A stretch of DNA of 64,000 nucleotides, from contig CAJHNH020003113.1 in the NCBI GenBank assembly GCA_905116865.2, positions 446,393-510,392 of the forward strand. Reading direction: 5' to 3'. The notes beneath the pieces are model-generated. The model was not told the DNA's origin. It searched no databases and saw only the letters and a list, made by a program, of their open reading frames with translations. Shown in pieces: positions 46,015-59,206 of the stretch. Both the position numbers and the translations under genes were made by a program. Every line of letters begins with the position of its first letter. Within the stretch, counting starts at the first letter, position 1. Origin of the DNA: Candidula unifasciata (taxonomy: Eukaryota; Mollusca; Gastropoda; Stylommatophora; Geomitridae).

Positions 46015-46245
46015 AGTTGAGCTGACCCAAGAACCGACATCACAACACTTGGGGCACTTCCATAAGCGCCCCGTCCCCATCTTTAGCAGCCAGAGAAGAG
46101 TTCCCATACTAATGGTGCCAGTAGCAGTTTGAACCCGTGTTGCCTTTCCTCTGAGCGTCGAGCATCAGCCAGATCCTCTCGTCACTCCTCTCTGCATCAG
46201 TCTCACTGGACTGTGAGGATCACAGTGTTGTTCCAAACAGTAGAC
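46015..46245. repeat. Dispersed repeat R6, copy 2
   Basis: Contains catcacaacacttggggcac, ttccataagcgccccgtccc, ttagcagccagagaagagtt and gcatcagtctcactgg. Same order as 52225-52450. Confidence 0.8.
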
Positions 46246-46299
46246 TGTCTAAGTCTAACAACTTACACCAGTAGTCTAACAACGTACACAGGCAACTCA

Positions 46300-46440
46300 C
46301 ATCTGTCCAACCAACAGCCTGCACACAATTAAGCACGATCTGTGTAACGGATGTACACGCAAAACTCACGTTCTTGAACAAGACCACAGTTCAGAAGTGG
46401 ACGAAGAACCAGAACTTTCCGACGGAATTTACAGCCTTAC
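46300..46440 (-). repeat. Dispersed repeat R1, 5' part
   Basis: Minus-strand R1 blocks gtgtaacggatgtacacgca, agaagtggacgaagaaccag and aactttccgacggaatttac, followed by the array at 46440. Confidence 0.72.
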
Positions 46441-46930
46441 GTCAGTAGTATAACATCTTACATCAAGCAGTGCAACCACTTACATCAGTAGTTTAACTGA
46501 TTACATCAGTAGTCTAATTACATCAGTAGTCGATCTAGCTGATTACATAAGTAGTCTAGTTGATTACATCAGTAGTCTAGTTGATTACATCAGTAGTCTA
46601 ATTACATCAGTAGTCAATCTAGCTGATTACATCAGTAGTCTATTTGATTACATAAGTAATCTAATTACACCAGTAGTGGATCTAGCTGATTACATCAGTA
46701 GTCTAGTTGATTACATCAGTAGTGTATCTAACTGATTACATCAGTAGTCGATGTAGCTGATTACATCAGTAGTCGATCTAGCTGATTACATCAGTAGTCT
46801 AGTTGATTACACCAGTAGTGTATCTAACTGATTACATCAGTAGTCTAACAACTTATATGTACAGTCTAAAAACTTACATCAACAGTCTAACATCCTACAT
46901 CAGTAGTCTCACAACACAACTTAGACTAAC
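46438..46930. repeat. Degenerate 20-21-bp array (gattacatcagtagtctagt)
   Basis: More than 20 imperfect units. It begins exactly where an R1 fragment ends (ttacagccttacgtcagtag). Related acttacatcagcagtctaac words continue sparsely to about 47150. Confidence 0.9.
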
Positions 46931-47446
46931 AACACAGCTTACATCCAGTACATACAGTAGCAACACAACAAATAGTGCGCATCCGTTGCGCAAAGAACGT
47001 ATACTAACAAAAAACACAACACACAAATTACATCGATAAAGTAACAACACAACAAACAACTTACATCGATAGTAACAAAACAACAAGCAGTGCACCACGT
47101 TGTGCCACAACACATCAAACAACTTACATCAGCAGTCTAACAACACACCAGACCTCTACAGAATAAATTATACCTCTGCGGTGTCAATTCTTGAACCGTG
47201 ACATTTACTCTGCAATGACAGCCTCTGTGAATGAATCCAGAGTCCAAGCACAAGCTTACAGTTAGCGAGCTGCCGTAAAGTGTGCGATCTGCTAGCTGGC
47301 TGGCTGCAACGTTACAGCAAATACTCGACAGGCTAAGACTGGTGGCGCCAAAGACTTCTTTGATTCGAGGTTACGACCTGCCCCTTAACGCGGCATCCAA
47401 GCGTGAGATAATCTATCGCTCATCGTCTGCTATTTCCTGGCTGCTA

Positions 47447-47806
47447 CAGTGGCAGTCGGCAACCTTCTCTGGTCCGCGGGTCAAATTCAGAATTAAAAAC
47501 CTGGTCGGGGGCCATATAAATAAAAATTTCATTATAATCCTAACACTTAGATTTCTCCGTAAGGCGATATTTTTGTGATATGCTCTATGAGTTAAATCCC
47601 TCGCTATGACTCTCTGGCCAGACACACCAACTGAAGCGCTTCTATATATTCCTAAATGTGTCTGTGTAAACTTGTTTCTTGCAGTGCTATTTTGTAAGCG
47701 AAGGGGTAAGACAATATAGTAATTTTACAGCAGGCTTGCCGGCCAGGAAAAATTGCTCGGCGGGTCAGTTTTGGTCCGCGTGCCATAGTGTACGCACCCC
47801 TGCTCT
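47447..47806. mobile_element. Possible non-autonomous hAT-like element
   Basis: The left border cagtggcagtcggcaacctt and ggtccgcgggtcaaattcag, and the right border (inverted) caggggtgcgtacactatgg with gcacgcggaccaaaactg, resemble hAT termini. I could not find a matching 8-bp target duplication, so the borders are uncertain. Confidence 0.4.
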
Positions 47807-47929
47807 AGAGCTGGTAGCTTCCTTAGGGTTTGGGGCTGGTCTTCTCTGGAAAAAGGGTAAAAGGAGTGGATGCGGAATCCCAAGTAGGTCTCAGTATCTA
47901 CAGAAAGCGTGCTGAGGAAGATGGCAGGA

Positions 47930-48175
47930 ATGCTTCGTGCAGTGTAGCGTGCTTTACTGCGGTGGACACGGGTGAGTCTTGACTGGATTTTTTCACTGGG
48001 ATGCCGGTGTATTGGGAAATGAACAGGCGGACAGACTGGCTTGCTCTGAACAACTTGCTGGAATACTGATGCATGATAAGGCAGACGTGGTAAGTGCCTT
48101 GTGGAAGGGCGTGTATAGTTCGGAGGAGCAGATGGATCACCAGACGGTAAGAAAATGAGAGTTAAGTTGGTTGTT
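47930..48175 (+). pseudogene. LINE RNase H fragment
   Basis: The plus strand reads WDAGVLGNEQADRLACSEQ, the GxxGNExADxLA motif of retrotransposon RNase H, followed by HDKADVVSALWKGVYSSEEQ. It is related to the inverted fragment at 52725-52935. Confidence 0.8.
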
Positions 48176-48179
48176 TGTC

Positions 48180-48345
48180 GAACAAACGCCAGTATTTGAT
48201 TTGGGTGTTGTGGTTTTTCTAGGCAATTTACGTTCAGTAGTTTGCCACTGCTCACTACACGGTCGGCGCTCCACACCACTGCCTGCAGCTGAAACCGGCA
48301 CCCTGACATTTCGAAGCGTATTCGCAAAGCCTAAACTACATACGC
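48180..48345 (-). mobile_element. tRNA-derived SINE, family 3 (truncated)
   Basis: Shares tggtttttctaggcaattta cgttcagtagtttgcc and gaaaccggcaccctgaca with the copy at 43955. The tRNA-like head is degraded. Confidence 0.65.
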
Positions 48346-48350
48346 AAACA

Positions 48351-49298
<948 letters not shown>

Positions 49299-49383
49299 AG
49301 GAGGCAGAGAGAAAGTACGATAAACAGAGCCAAACAGTGAGAGAGAGAGTGAGTACGATAGAGTAACAGAGCCGGAGACAGAG

Positions 49384-49389
<6 letters not shown>

Positions 49390-49448
<59 letters not shown>

Positions 49449-49520
49449 CTATCAAAGCAATATAACAATCTTAATAAATAGATCGTTAATAAATAGACAT
49501 CGTGTGCAACACACACAAAC

Positions 49521-49557
<37 letters not shown>

Positions 49558-49578
49558 AGACAGAGAGACAGAGAGAGC
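49390..49578. repeat. (GA)n microsatellites
   Basis: (GA)n at 49390-49444 and 49519-49577 with a short spacer. Confidence 0.96.
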
Positions 49579-49579
49579 G

Positions 49580-49950
49580 AAAGAAACAAAAACATCACCA
49601 TGTATTCTGTCACCTCATCCCACCTCAACCCCGACCACTTCACCTCCATTCAACGATGCTACTCCTGGGTACACAGAAACACCACCCAATCAAAAACATG
49701 GCGCCGCCAAAGAACCTGGTCAAGAAACAGAGACAGCTTGCTTCCCTAGAGCCGGCTATCTAAACCAGCAATCTCCATGATGGAGTTCAGTGGGCAGAGG
49801 GAGCAGAAAACTGATGATTTACGAGTCTGCCAGAGACAACATCCTGCATTCACGGCTCAACCTGAGGTAATTTTATGTTTAGGGGGAGACAAGAAATAAG
49901 TAAACTGAGAAGATTGGGGATATTCCAGATTATTTTTGTTTTTTTTAGAA
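49580..49950. repeat. Dispersed repeat R5, copy 1 (about 360 bp)
   Basis: Runs from gaaacaaaaacatcaccatg through ccgaccacttcacctccatt, aacaccacccaatcaaaaac, gagtctgccagagacaacat to the ttatttttg end. The same order occurs at 54010-54365. Both copies are preceded by (GA)n. Confidence 0.88.
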
Positions 49951-49960
49951 AAATCATTGC

Positions 49961-49962
<2 letters not shown>

Positions 49963-50049
<87 letters not shown>

Positions 50050-50152
50050 TTCATTCATTCGGCAAAGAGACAGAGGGTTGTGTGTGGGATGGGGGTGGGG
50101 GACTCATACAGACAGACAGACCGACCGACCGACCGACCGACCGACCGACAGG
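49963..50152. repeat. (TA)n, (ATTC)n and (GACC)n microsatellites
   Basis: (TA)n at 49966-50046, three attc units at 50047-50060 and (GACC)n at 50117-50148. Confidence 0.96.
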
Positions 50153-50635
50153 CAGGAAATATAAATTAATTGTAAAAGCATCTGTTTATACAGTTGATAT
50201 TATTTCAAGTAAGTTATTTATATGGTGGCCCGCTTGGTCATGTCTATCCACAACTATCTGTCTCCAGTATCAAGTCTGACACATATAATCTTCCACGCCA
50301 AGAAGTCAAACTGTTCAGCATCTTCTCTTTCGGTCTCTCTATGCCTCTTTTGCATTAAAGACTTAAAGTGTTATGCTGTTGATAATGTTTACTGTTACTA
50401 GATGTATGAATGAAATGATGAATGAAAGGAGCGAGACTAGAAGGGCAAAATTGTAGACGGGCCTGCGTCCCCAATTTTCAAAACATTGAAAATAAAGCTT
50501 GTTCGTTCCTTCGTTCTCTGCAGATTATGAAATGTCTTCACTCACATCCGTATGTTGCTAAGGAAAATTGTGCAACAGACTGTAAACTCGTTTAACGACA
50601 GCAGCCAGGGATAAAGAGGACAGTGCAGCTTTCAT
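50153..50635. other. Spacer between the GATA tracts, unassigned
   Basis: No gene or repeat family recognised. Confidence 0.45.
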
Positions 50636-52180
<1,545 letters not shown>

Positions 52181-52224
52181 GAGAGATAGAGAGAGAGAGA
52201 GATAAAGAGAGCGAGGAAGGGTTT

Positions 52225-52450
52225 TATGCAATTCGTCTGAGTTGAGCTGAGTTGAGACTTGACATTACAGCACTCGGGGCATTCCCATATGCGTTCACTC
52301 TCCATCTTTAGCAGCCAGCGCAGAGTTCCAAAACTAATGGTACCAGTCGTAGCCTGGTTATATGCCCATCTCGCCTTTCTTCTGACCGCAATGTGCCGGC
52401 CAGACCCTCTTATCACACCCATATGCATCAGTCTCTTCAGGCCTTAATAA
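52225..52450. repeat. Dispersed repeat R6, copy 3
   Basis: Contains gacattacagcactcggggc, ttagcagccagcgcagagtt and tatgcatcagtctcttcagg, matching the order at 46015. Confidence 0.8.
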
Positions 52451-52458
52451 TCCAGTTT

Positions 52459-52709
52459 ATCTTCTGACTTGCCCGGCTCTCTAGCGAAGTTGGTTAAACC
52501 TGACGTTCGCGGCGGCCGGGTGACGAACTCCTTGTGGTCCGGGTTCACTCCCGGGGGTAGGCAGAAAAGCCACATTTCTCCCAGATTAACGGTACCTATA
52601 ATGGAATCAAGGCCGAAGGGTTGCGATATCCATAGTACCGAGCCAAAGGGTTTACAACTCATGGTTTCTGGATACGTAAAAAAAAAATAAAAAAAAAATC
52701 TTCTGACTT
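52459..52709 (+). mobile_element. Intact tRNA-derived SINE, family 2, with 12-bp target duplication
   Basis: The SINE (52471-52697) has tRNA-like A box (tagcgaagttggttaaacc) and B box (GGGTTCACTCC), an unbroken body and an A-rich tail (aaaaaaaaataaaaaaaa). It is flanked by a perfect 12-bp duplication atcttctgactt at 52459-52470 and 52698-52709. The perfect duplication indicates a recent insertion by LINE machinery. Confidence 0.93.
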
Positions 52710-52724
52710 CGTTACTCGTCCCAA

Positions 52725-52935
52725 ACGGCCTTAACCACATCTGCCTTGTCATGTATCAAGTCAACACCCAATGTCGCAGATCCAGTCAATCTGTCTGCCT
52801 GTTCATTCCCCAGTACACCGGCATTGCCTAGAAAAAAAGATCCAAAGTATGCTCACTACCCGTGACCTTCCAAATGAAGCTTGCCATTCTGCTCGAAGCA
52901 TCCCTTTCTTCACCTTTCTAAGCAATTCGTCTGAT
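52725..52935 (-). pseudogene. LINE RNase H fragment, inverted
   Basis: Minus-strand pieces read GNAGVLGNEQADRLTGSA and DLIHDKADVVKAV after frame correction, and upstream ELLRKVKKGMLRAEWQA. It is the same family as 47930-48175. Confidence 0.75.
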
Positions 52936-52999
52936 GTGTGTACTACCTCGTGAGACGACAGTGGAGCAAGTACACACATGAAACCAAGTAATCGACCCA

Positions 53000-53830
53000 G
53001 CCACATTCAACGAACTATTATTTGCCGACGAACTTGAACAAGATTGACTGCAGGACTACATGAACAGGTCCAGCCCAGCAGGCAGTATATACAACATGAA
53101 GATCAATGCAAACAAAACTGAAACAATGCAAGTTAGTAGAACCCCTGGCCCACTACACATACAGTTCTTGAATGTCTCTAGCGTGAAACAAGTTATGGAA
53201 ATTAAATATCTAGGAAGTGTGTTCTAGGAAGTGTGTTCTGGAAGATGGCTGAATCGACAGAGAAATACAAACCAGATGTCAAAGAAAGTGTCCTTATTCA
53301 CCAATTGTCATCGTTATTATGACACCCAAACATAAATATGAGTGCAGAGAAACAGATTATAAACAATACATTCATTCCAGCATTGAGCTACCCACGCAAA
53401 ACATGGACATTATCTAAAGCCCGTATACGAAAAATCACCACCATTGAGATGAGATGCCTGAGAAAAATCACCACTATTGAGATGAGATGCCTGAGAAAAA
53501 TCACCACTATTGAGATGAGATGCCTGAGAAAAATCACCACCATTGAGATGAGATGCCTGAGAAAAAGCGCCACCTAACTATCCGAGATTGAATGAGTGAT
53601 AAAACCACCAGAGAGATTGTGGGAACGACATCTTGTATTAGATTCACCAAGAAACAGCAGCTCAAGTGGTTTAGCCATCTCGTTATAATCCAGAAACAAA
53701 GACCAACACATGCACTACGTCTCAGAAGATCAGCTACAAGACCGAGAGGGTGGCTACGAAGTATTAAGCAAACTTTACGCTTCACGGCATGACAATAGTC
53801 AATGCCAGCCAGCCTGCACTGGATTGCAAA
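53000..53830 (+). pseudogene. LINE reverse transcriptase to C-terminus, decayed, with internal 33-bp repeat
   Basis: Plus-strand pieces in order: NELLFADELEQD (RT catalytic region), KINANKTETMQVSR, EIKYLGSVF, FIPALSYPRKTWTLSKA, EMRCLRK, LKWFSHLVIIQKQRPTHALR, RPRGWLRSIKQTL. At 53430-53566 a 33-bp segment is repeated four times in frame (KITTIEMRCLR). Stops near the start and middle. Confidence 0.85.
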
Positions 53831-53872
53831 TTACTTCCCCCATTAAAAATTCCAGGTGTAAGATGTAGGCTG

Positions 53873-53982
<110 letters not shown>

Positions 53983-54009
53983 AAGCAAACCTCATAAGTA
54001 AGCTGCCGT

Positions 54010-54365
54010 GTGTGAGAAGAAACAAAAACATCGCCGTGTAACTTGTCACCTTACCTCAACCCCGACCACTTCACCTCCATTCGACGATACAACTCCTGGG
54101 TACACAGAAACACCACCCAATCAAAAACATAGTGCCACCAAAGAACATGGTCAAGAAACAGAGACAGCTTGATTCCCTGGAGCCGGCCATCTAAATCAGT
54201 AAACTCCATCACGTGCTCAGACGGAGCATAAAACCGATGATTTACGAGTCTGCCAGAGACAACATCCTGCATTCACGGCTCAACGTCAGGCAATTTTATG
54301 TTCAGTGAAGACAGGAAATATATAAACTGCCAAGATTAGGAATATTACAGTTTATTTTCGCATAT
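54010..54365. repeat. Dispersed repeat R5, copy 2
   Basis: Same block order as 49580-49950 with scattered substitutions. It also follows a (GA)n tract. Confidence 0.88.
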
Positions 54366-54539
54366 TTTAGAAACACACACAAACAAACATATACTTTAGA
54401 GCATAAAATGCCTCCCCGTAGTTTGTGTGTACATTTCAAGTCAATACCTCTTGCCATTAAACTACTGAATACCATGAATGACACAACAGCTGCACAAATG
54501 GAGGGCATTCAACATGAGAATACAGCTCACAGTTTTAGT

Positions 54540-54775
54540 AACCATCAACTCCTGGGATGCATTTTTTTCATTTTCTAAGCCCCACCCTGACTTTTGCCGG
54601 GGGCCCTGAATATAGCCGGGCCATAAATATGGCCAAGCCATCGATAGGGCCATAACGGCTGAAGGGGGTTTCTGGGACTTCTCCACTGGTGATCCTCATC
54701 CTCATGCTGGCACTTTGTGTCACCGGTTGTTTATCCCTTGTATGATGTCCTGGTGGGGTACAACTACCTACCTAC
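54540..54775 (-). repeat. Dispersed repeat R3, inverted copy
   Basis: Contains ccaccctgacttttgccggg, gtttctgggacttctccact, gatcctcatcctcatgctgg and gatgtcctggtggggta, the reverse of the R3 order at 58572. Confidence 0.82.
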
Positions 54776-54944
54776 CATCACAGCGCTGCACCAGGCACTA
54801 AATTCACTAGCTTGGGCAACGAAACTGTTGAATTCCAGTCCAAATGTGGAAACTGCGTTAGCAAAACACTGCCAGGAGCAAAAATAACCTCGAAGCTAAA
54901 CATACTGCCAATCATAACCTCCATTTCCCCAGAAGTACATGCAT

Positions 54945-55218
54945 GAATAAGTAAAAGTGGGTAAAGTAAAGGACCCTTTTCCACGCCTTTAGGGCATATA
55001 GGGCTAGACCTATATGTTATAGACCATCGGCACAAGATGGGTGATGTGGTCACCGGCCACCACTACTTCCCGGGACTACACCGGGTACCCACTCAAGGCT
55101 GGGTCGACCTGGAAGCCAAGGTCATTTTTGAAGAAAAGTCTAGCTCCACCAGGGAGCGAACCCACGACCTTCTGATCCGCGGCGTGTGTCTAGCCGCTCT
55201 GCCACGGCGACTCCCATG
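54945..55218 (-). mobile_element. tRNA-derived SINE, family 1, inverted copy
   Basis: The reverse complement begins gagtcgccgtggcagagcgg and has GTGGGTTCGCTCCCTGGTGG at the B box, matching 333-545 closely. The 3' end is the tail with aggtctagccctatatgccc. The best full-length family 1 copy in the window. Confidence 0.85.
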
Positions 55219-56698
55219 CATGAATACGAAATTGTTTAAGTTTTACGGTGGCTACACGCTTCGGGATCTACAGAGGAGGGGATCCTAACACTTATGGACT
55301 GATGGAGTGATGGAGTATTTTGGGCTTCATATTTTAAATTCTATATGGCCACGCACTTTCTGATGTAGCCTGCATGAGAAAGGACGCAGACGTGTAAAAC
55401 ATGAATCACGCCGAACTTTTGATACAGACTGCTTTGTCAGCAAATAAGTTAGCGAAAATGGCATTGTTTGAAGAATATTTACAACTTAGCAAAAACAACA
55501 CGTGTAAGCAGAAATTACTTGCTAACAGAGTATTTAAAAAAAGGGGGAAAAAGGGGGGGGGGGAGGGGGGAATTTTGCAGTTAGAATCTGAAATACGAGC
55601 TACCTAAAACCATATGCCCAGACACGACTGACACAGACAGGAATGAAAGTGAAATTTGAACTGCAGAGTGGAATCAAGTTGGCCAGTGATGTAGGTAAAT
55701 TAAAAAGACATGGGAAGCATCATTTTTCTGCCTTAATGATTCAGAAAAGAAAAAAAACCGGATATTGATGACCTGTCTCGACCTTCTGCGTGAAATCTGA
55801 GATATTATGGGATGTGGGAAAATGAAGAACTGCGCTGTGTGCAGTTTGTCTGTGGGTTCTAATATCTTACAATCATGGGCGCCACAACATGGGGGGGGGG
55901 GGGGGTAAGCGGCCGCACATTTTTGTTTGTTTGGGGGAAAAGGGGGCGAGGGTGGCTGAGGTCACTTTTACAATAATTCTGACACGGCACTTTTCATCCC
56001 CACTATTTAAATTAGGTCCCTGGCAGATGACGCAGTCTGTATAATCAGACGATCTTTATCGGAGAAAAGAGGTACCATGCAATTTCTTGTTCATGTCAAC
56101 AATTTCCGGCCTCTGTTCAGTTTATAATCTCATAGGCCTTAGCTTATTGAGTTCCATTTTACAACTACGTCACCCCTCAATTCACGGCAACTGCTCTATA
56201 TACTCCTTGTTCTATCTCAAGGGCCGCTTAGTCCCCTTCAAAGTGTATGGAAGAAGTATGGGCCGCCCAACACCCACAACAATTTCTTGGGTCCGGCGCG
56301 CCTGCAGTATACTGATGTGTACAGAAAAATGCATAGGAACTGTTTATTCAGTAAATATAAATTCTCTGGGGGAATTTATTATAATAACAAATGTTGTTAT
56401 TGTTTCTTCTATGAAAGGGCAATCACCCAGTGACTCGTGTGGCCTTTGAGTATTTCAAGGGGCGATAAGGAAGGTCACCGTTACATCTCCAAAAAGAAAG
56501 AGAACTGCGTTTTGCCAAATATCTTTTTGATAGACATAGACTTTCAAAGAACACTACTGGACGTTAAAACTGTTGATGTTACTTTTTCTTTGCCCTTTTT
56601 TTCTTGTTTGTCGCCTTTTTTTTGGGGTGGGGGGGGGTGGGGCGGGGTGGGGGGGGGGGGGTTGCTTCTGCCCTTCTTCTCCTCCTTCCTTCTCTCTT
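55219..56698. other. Unassigned sequence with poly-G tracts
   Basis: Poly-G/purine runs at 55553-55569, 55890-55906 and 56622-56660. Open frames of 68 and 120 codons (55401-55607, 56087-56449) show no recognisable motif. No repeat family identified. Confidence 0.5.
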
Positions 56699-56731
56699 TA
56701 TTTTTATTTCCTCTTAGTCTTCTTTCTTTCT

Positions 56732-56779
<48 letters not shown>

Positions 56780-56870
56780 TTCTTTCTTTCTTTCTTTCTC
56801 TCTTTCGTCTGTCTATTCTTCTTCTTCTTCTTCTTCTTCTTCTTCTTCTTCTTCTACTACTACTACTTCG
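56699..56870. repeat. (TTTC)n and (TTC)n microsatellites
   Basis: A pyrimidine tract of tttc units to about 56805, then (TTC)n to 56853 and (TAC)n. Confidence 0.96.
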
Positions 56871-57334
56871 CTACTTATTTGAAGGAGTGCATACCACACA
56901 GCGGTATTCACGTATCCCTCAGTGCTCAGTGTATCCGGCTTTAGCGCGCATGCGTGTCACGTGTATGTCCTCTAAATAGACACACAAGGCAAAGATTGTC
57001 ATCTACATGTTACCTTACGGTTATCACAATCGACATCACTGTCATCTTGGTGGACAATCCTCCAATACAATCGCTATCCTAATGCTGCTGCGGACTATTC
57101 TAATGATGAATGAGGAGTGAGTACCATCATACAAGCACCCCCGGACAGATCCACAGGTGCTCCATATCTCCCCCAACATACCTATTTGTGTTCAACGACT
57201 AATCACGCTCGTTTTATGTTGATTAATCACAAGTTTTTTGCGCTTAGTATCCACGAACGGCAGCTCTAGCTCACATTGAAACATCGACCAATTGGAGAGA
57301 GACTGATCCCTTCGTTGTCCTATTGAGCCACTAT

Positions 57335-57760
57335 ATGTTACAAACGTTTAGCAGTATTCCGGCATTGAACTATATCCTGTGTAAGCCCTTTGATATCATG
57401 GATCGAATTCAGTCCAGCAGCTTTGGCCTCTCTTATTAATGTTCGTTCTGTGGTTTCTTTGGACGTCTTTGCCTCCTCAAAACTTGCTTTTCCTATATTA
57501 ATGACCGTTTGGTGATTCTCTTGTCGCGTCTTCTCAAAACGTGACCAATAAAGCGCCATCTTTGTTTACATATAGCTGTCGTTCCCTGTGGTTGCCCAGA
57601 CATTTCTATTTTTCCCTTACCCCTCTTGAATTCATCCAATTTTATGTTCACATTTTTTCTCCGGCGTTTGCTTTCAAATGCATTTACGTCACATCTTCAG
57701 CGGTGTTGCAACTTTCACTGGATATAACCGAGATACCGCACATACACACAAGCCACACAC
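57335..57760 (-). pseudogene. Decayed LINE C-terminal fragment
   Basis: The minus strand reads LYWSRFEKTRQENHQTVI, ERTLIREAKAAGLNSIHDIK and DIVQCRNTAKRL, a degraded form of the LINE C-terminal linker. It shares plus-strand phrases with 12650-13080 and 19800-20060. Confidence 0.6.
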
Positions 57761-58065
57761 TGCCCCACATTAGTAGTTACAATGTTAGAGGAGCTGACAA
57801 TTAGCGGTCACTTTAACCCTGAACAGAAATGATGTTTTTAAAGTATCTGGATATACCTTTTTTATTGTTTAGAATATATTAGTTACTACATTTGTTTAAT
57901 GCTATTCCGCACACTGTTATTATTAACCGCTTAAAAAATGCTCAGAAATGTACGGCTGGTAGGTGTTACTACATGTCCGTTCCCTGGTCACTGTTATTAA
58001 AGACGATTATAGTTGTCAATGTTATGGGTGATAGTTTGAACTTTGTCCTTTATCTGATCTTATTC

Positions 58066-58345
58066 TTCTTTGCGTTCACCAGCTGTAAACTCTGGTGGAA
58101 AGTTCTGGTTGTTCGTCCACTTCTGGACTGCAGTCCTGTTCCAGAACCTGAGTTTTGCGTGTGCATCCGTTTGACAGATCTGACACATTTGAGTGTAGAC
58201 TGTTGGTTCCTTGCCTCTCCGGCAAACGCACTCCGACTTAGAAGGAAGCTTTTAATTAGTTGACTCTTACTACATGCTTTTCGGTAGACAGTGGGTCTAT
58301 TCTTGTTTTCCCTATAACACGGCCCCGGAAACCACACGGGGGATT
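58066..58345 (+). repeat. Dispersed repeat R1, reference copy (about 280 bp)
   Basis: Blocks in order: caccagctgtaaactctggt, gttctggttgttcgtccact, gaacctgagttttgcgtgtg, ctgttggttccttgcctctc, gcactccgacttagaaggaa, gacagtgggtctattcttgt, cggccccggaaaccac. No tRNA boxes or clear inverted repeats, so the class is open. At least ten copies or parts lie in this window. Confidence 0.85.
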
Positions 58346-58571
58346 TATCTGATGATCTCTGTATAATAAGCCAAGAAACTTTCGAAAAGATTTAATATCC
58401 AGTGACTGTTTTTTCCCTGTAAGTTCCGATGTTGAGGTCCACGTCTCATAGCCATTAGTCTGAACAAAGAAAAATATGGGCCTCGCATAAATAATTACGT
58501 CCGCACCGTCAAAAAAGTGAGAGGTGTCTTTTGCTTTAACGGAAAGGAAGGGGAATTGGATTGGATTTTTT

Positions 58572-58765
58572 TACCCCACCAGGACATCACACAAGCGATA
58601 AACACCCGATGACACAAAGTGCCACCATGCGGATGAGGATCACCGTGGAGAGGTCCCAGAAACCGCGTTCAGACATTTGGCCATAATGATGACCTGCCTA
58701 TATTGCGGCCCCTGGCAAAAGCCAGAGTGGGGCTTCAAATAACGAAAAATAACGTCCTAAGAAGG
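58572..58765 (+). repeat. Dispersed repeat R3, reference copy
   Basis: Contains taccccaccaggacatcaca, agtgccaccatgcggatgag, ccgtggagaggtcccagaaa and caaaagccagagtggggctt. Confidence 0.85.
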
Positions 58766-58944
58766 ACGAAAACTAATGGATGTAAAAAAAAAGGAAGGGG
58801 GAGGGGCGGGGAGCGGGGGAGGGGCGCAAAACAATGACACAATTCCTACACACTAATTTAACATAAACAGCGACACAGGTTTAAGAAATACACACTGTAT
58901 ATGCACAAATACATATCAACGATTTGTTATTGACAGGAAATAAA

Positions 58945-58951
<7 letters not shown>

Positions 58952-59030
<79 letters not shown>
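58952..59030. repeat. (TA)n microsatellite
   Basis: About 39 TA units. Confidence 0.97.
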
Positions 59031-59033
<3 letters not shown>

Positions 59034-59206
59034 GCCGCGCTTTTAAAAGTGCATACAAAAATCTCAGCTGAATTTAAATATCGGGACGACAACTCAGTTG
59101 AATTACAAAACATATGGTCACAGGAAAGGAAAATTTCAACCAGAACACAAAAACTCACAAAATGATATGTACGTCTTTGTCCAATTAAGGGAACTAAGTG
59201 CGTGCA

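Noticed and set aside
56087..56449. Open frame of 120 codons
   Set aside because: No motif, no splice or promoter context and no similarity recognised. Could be chance in a 1.4-kb unassigned stretch.
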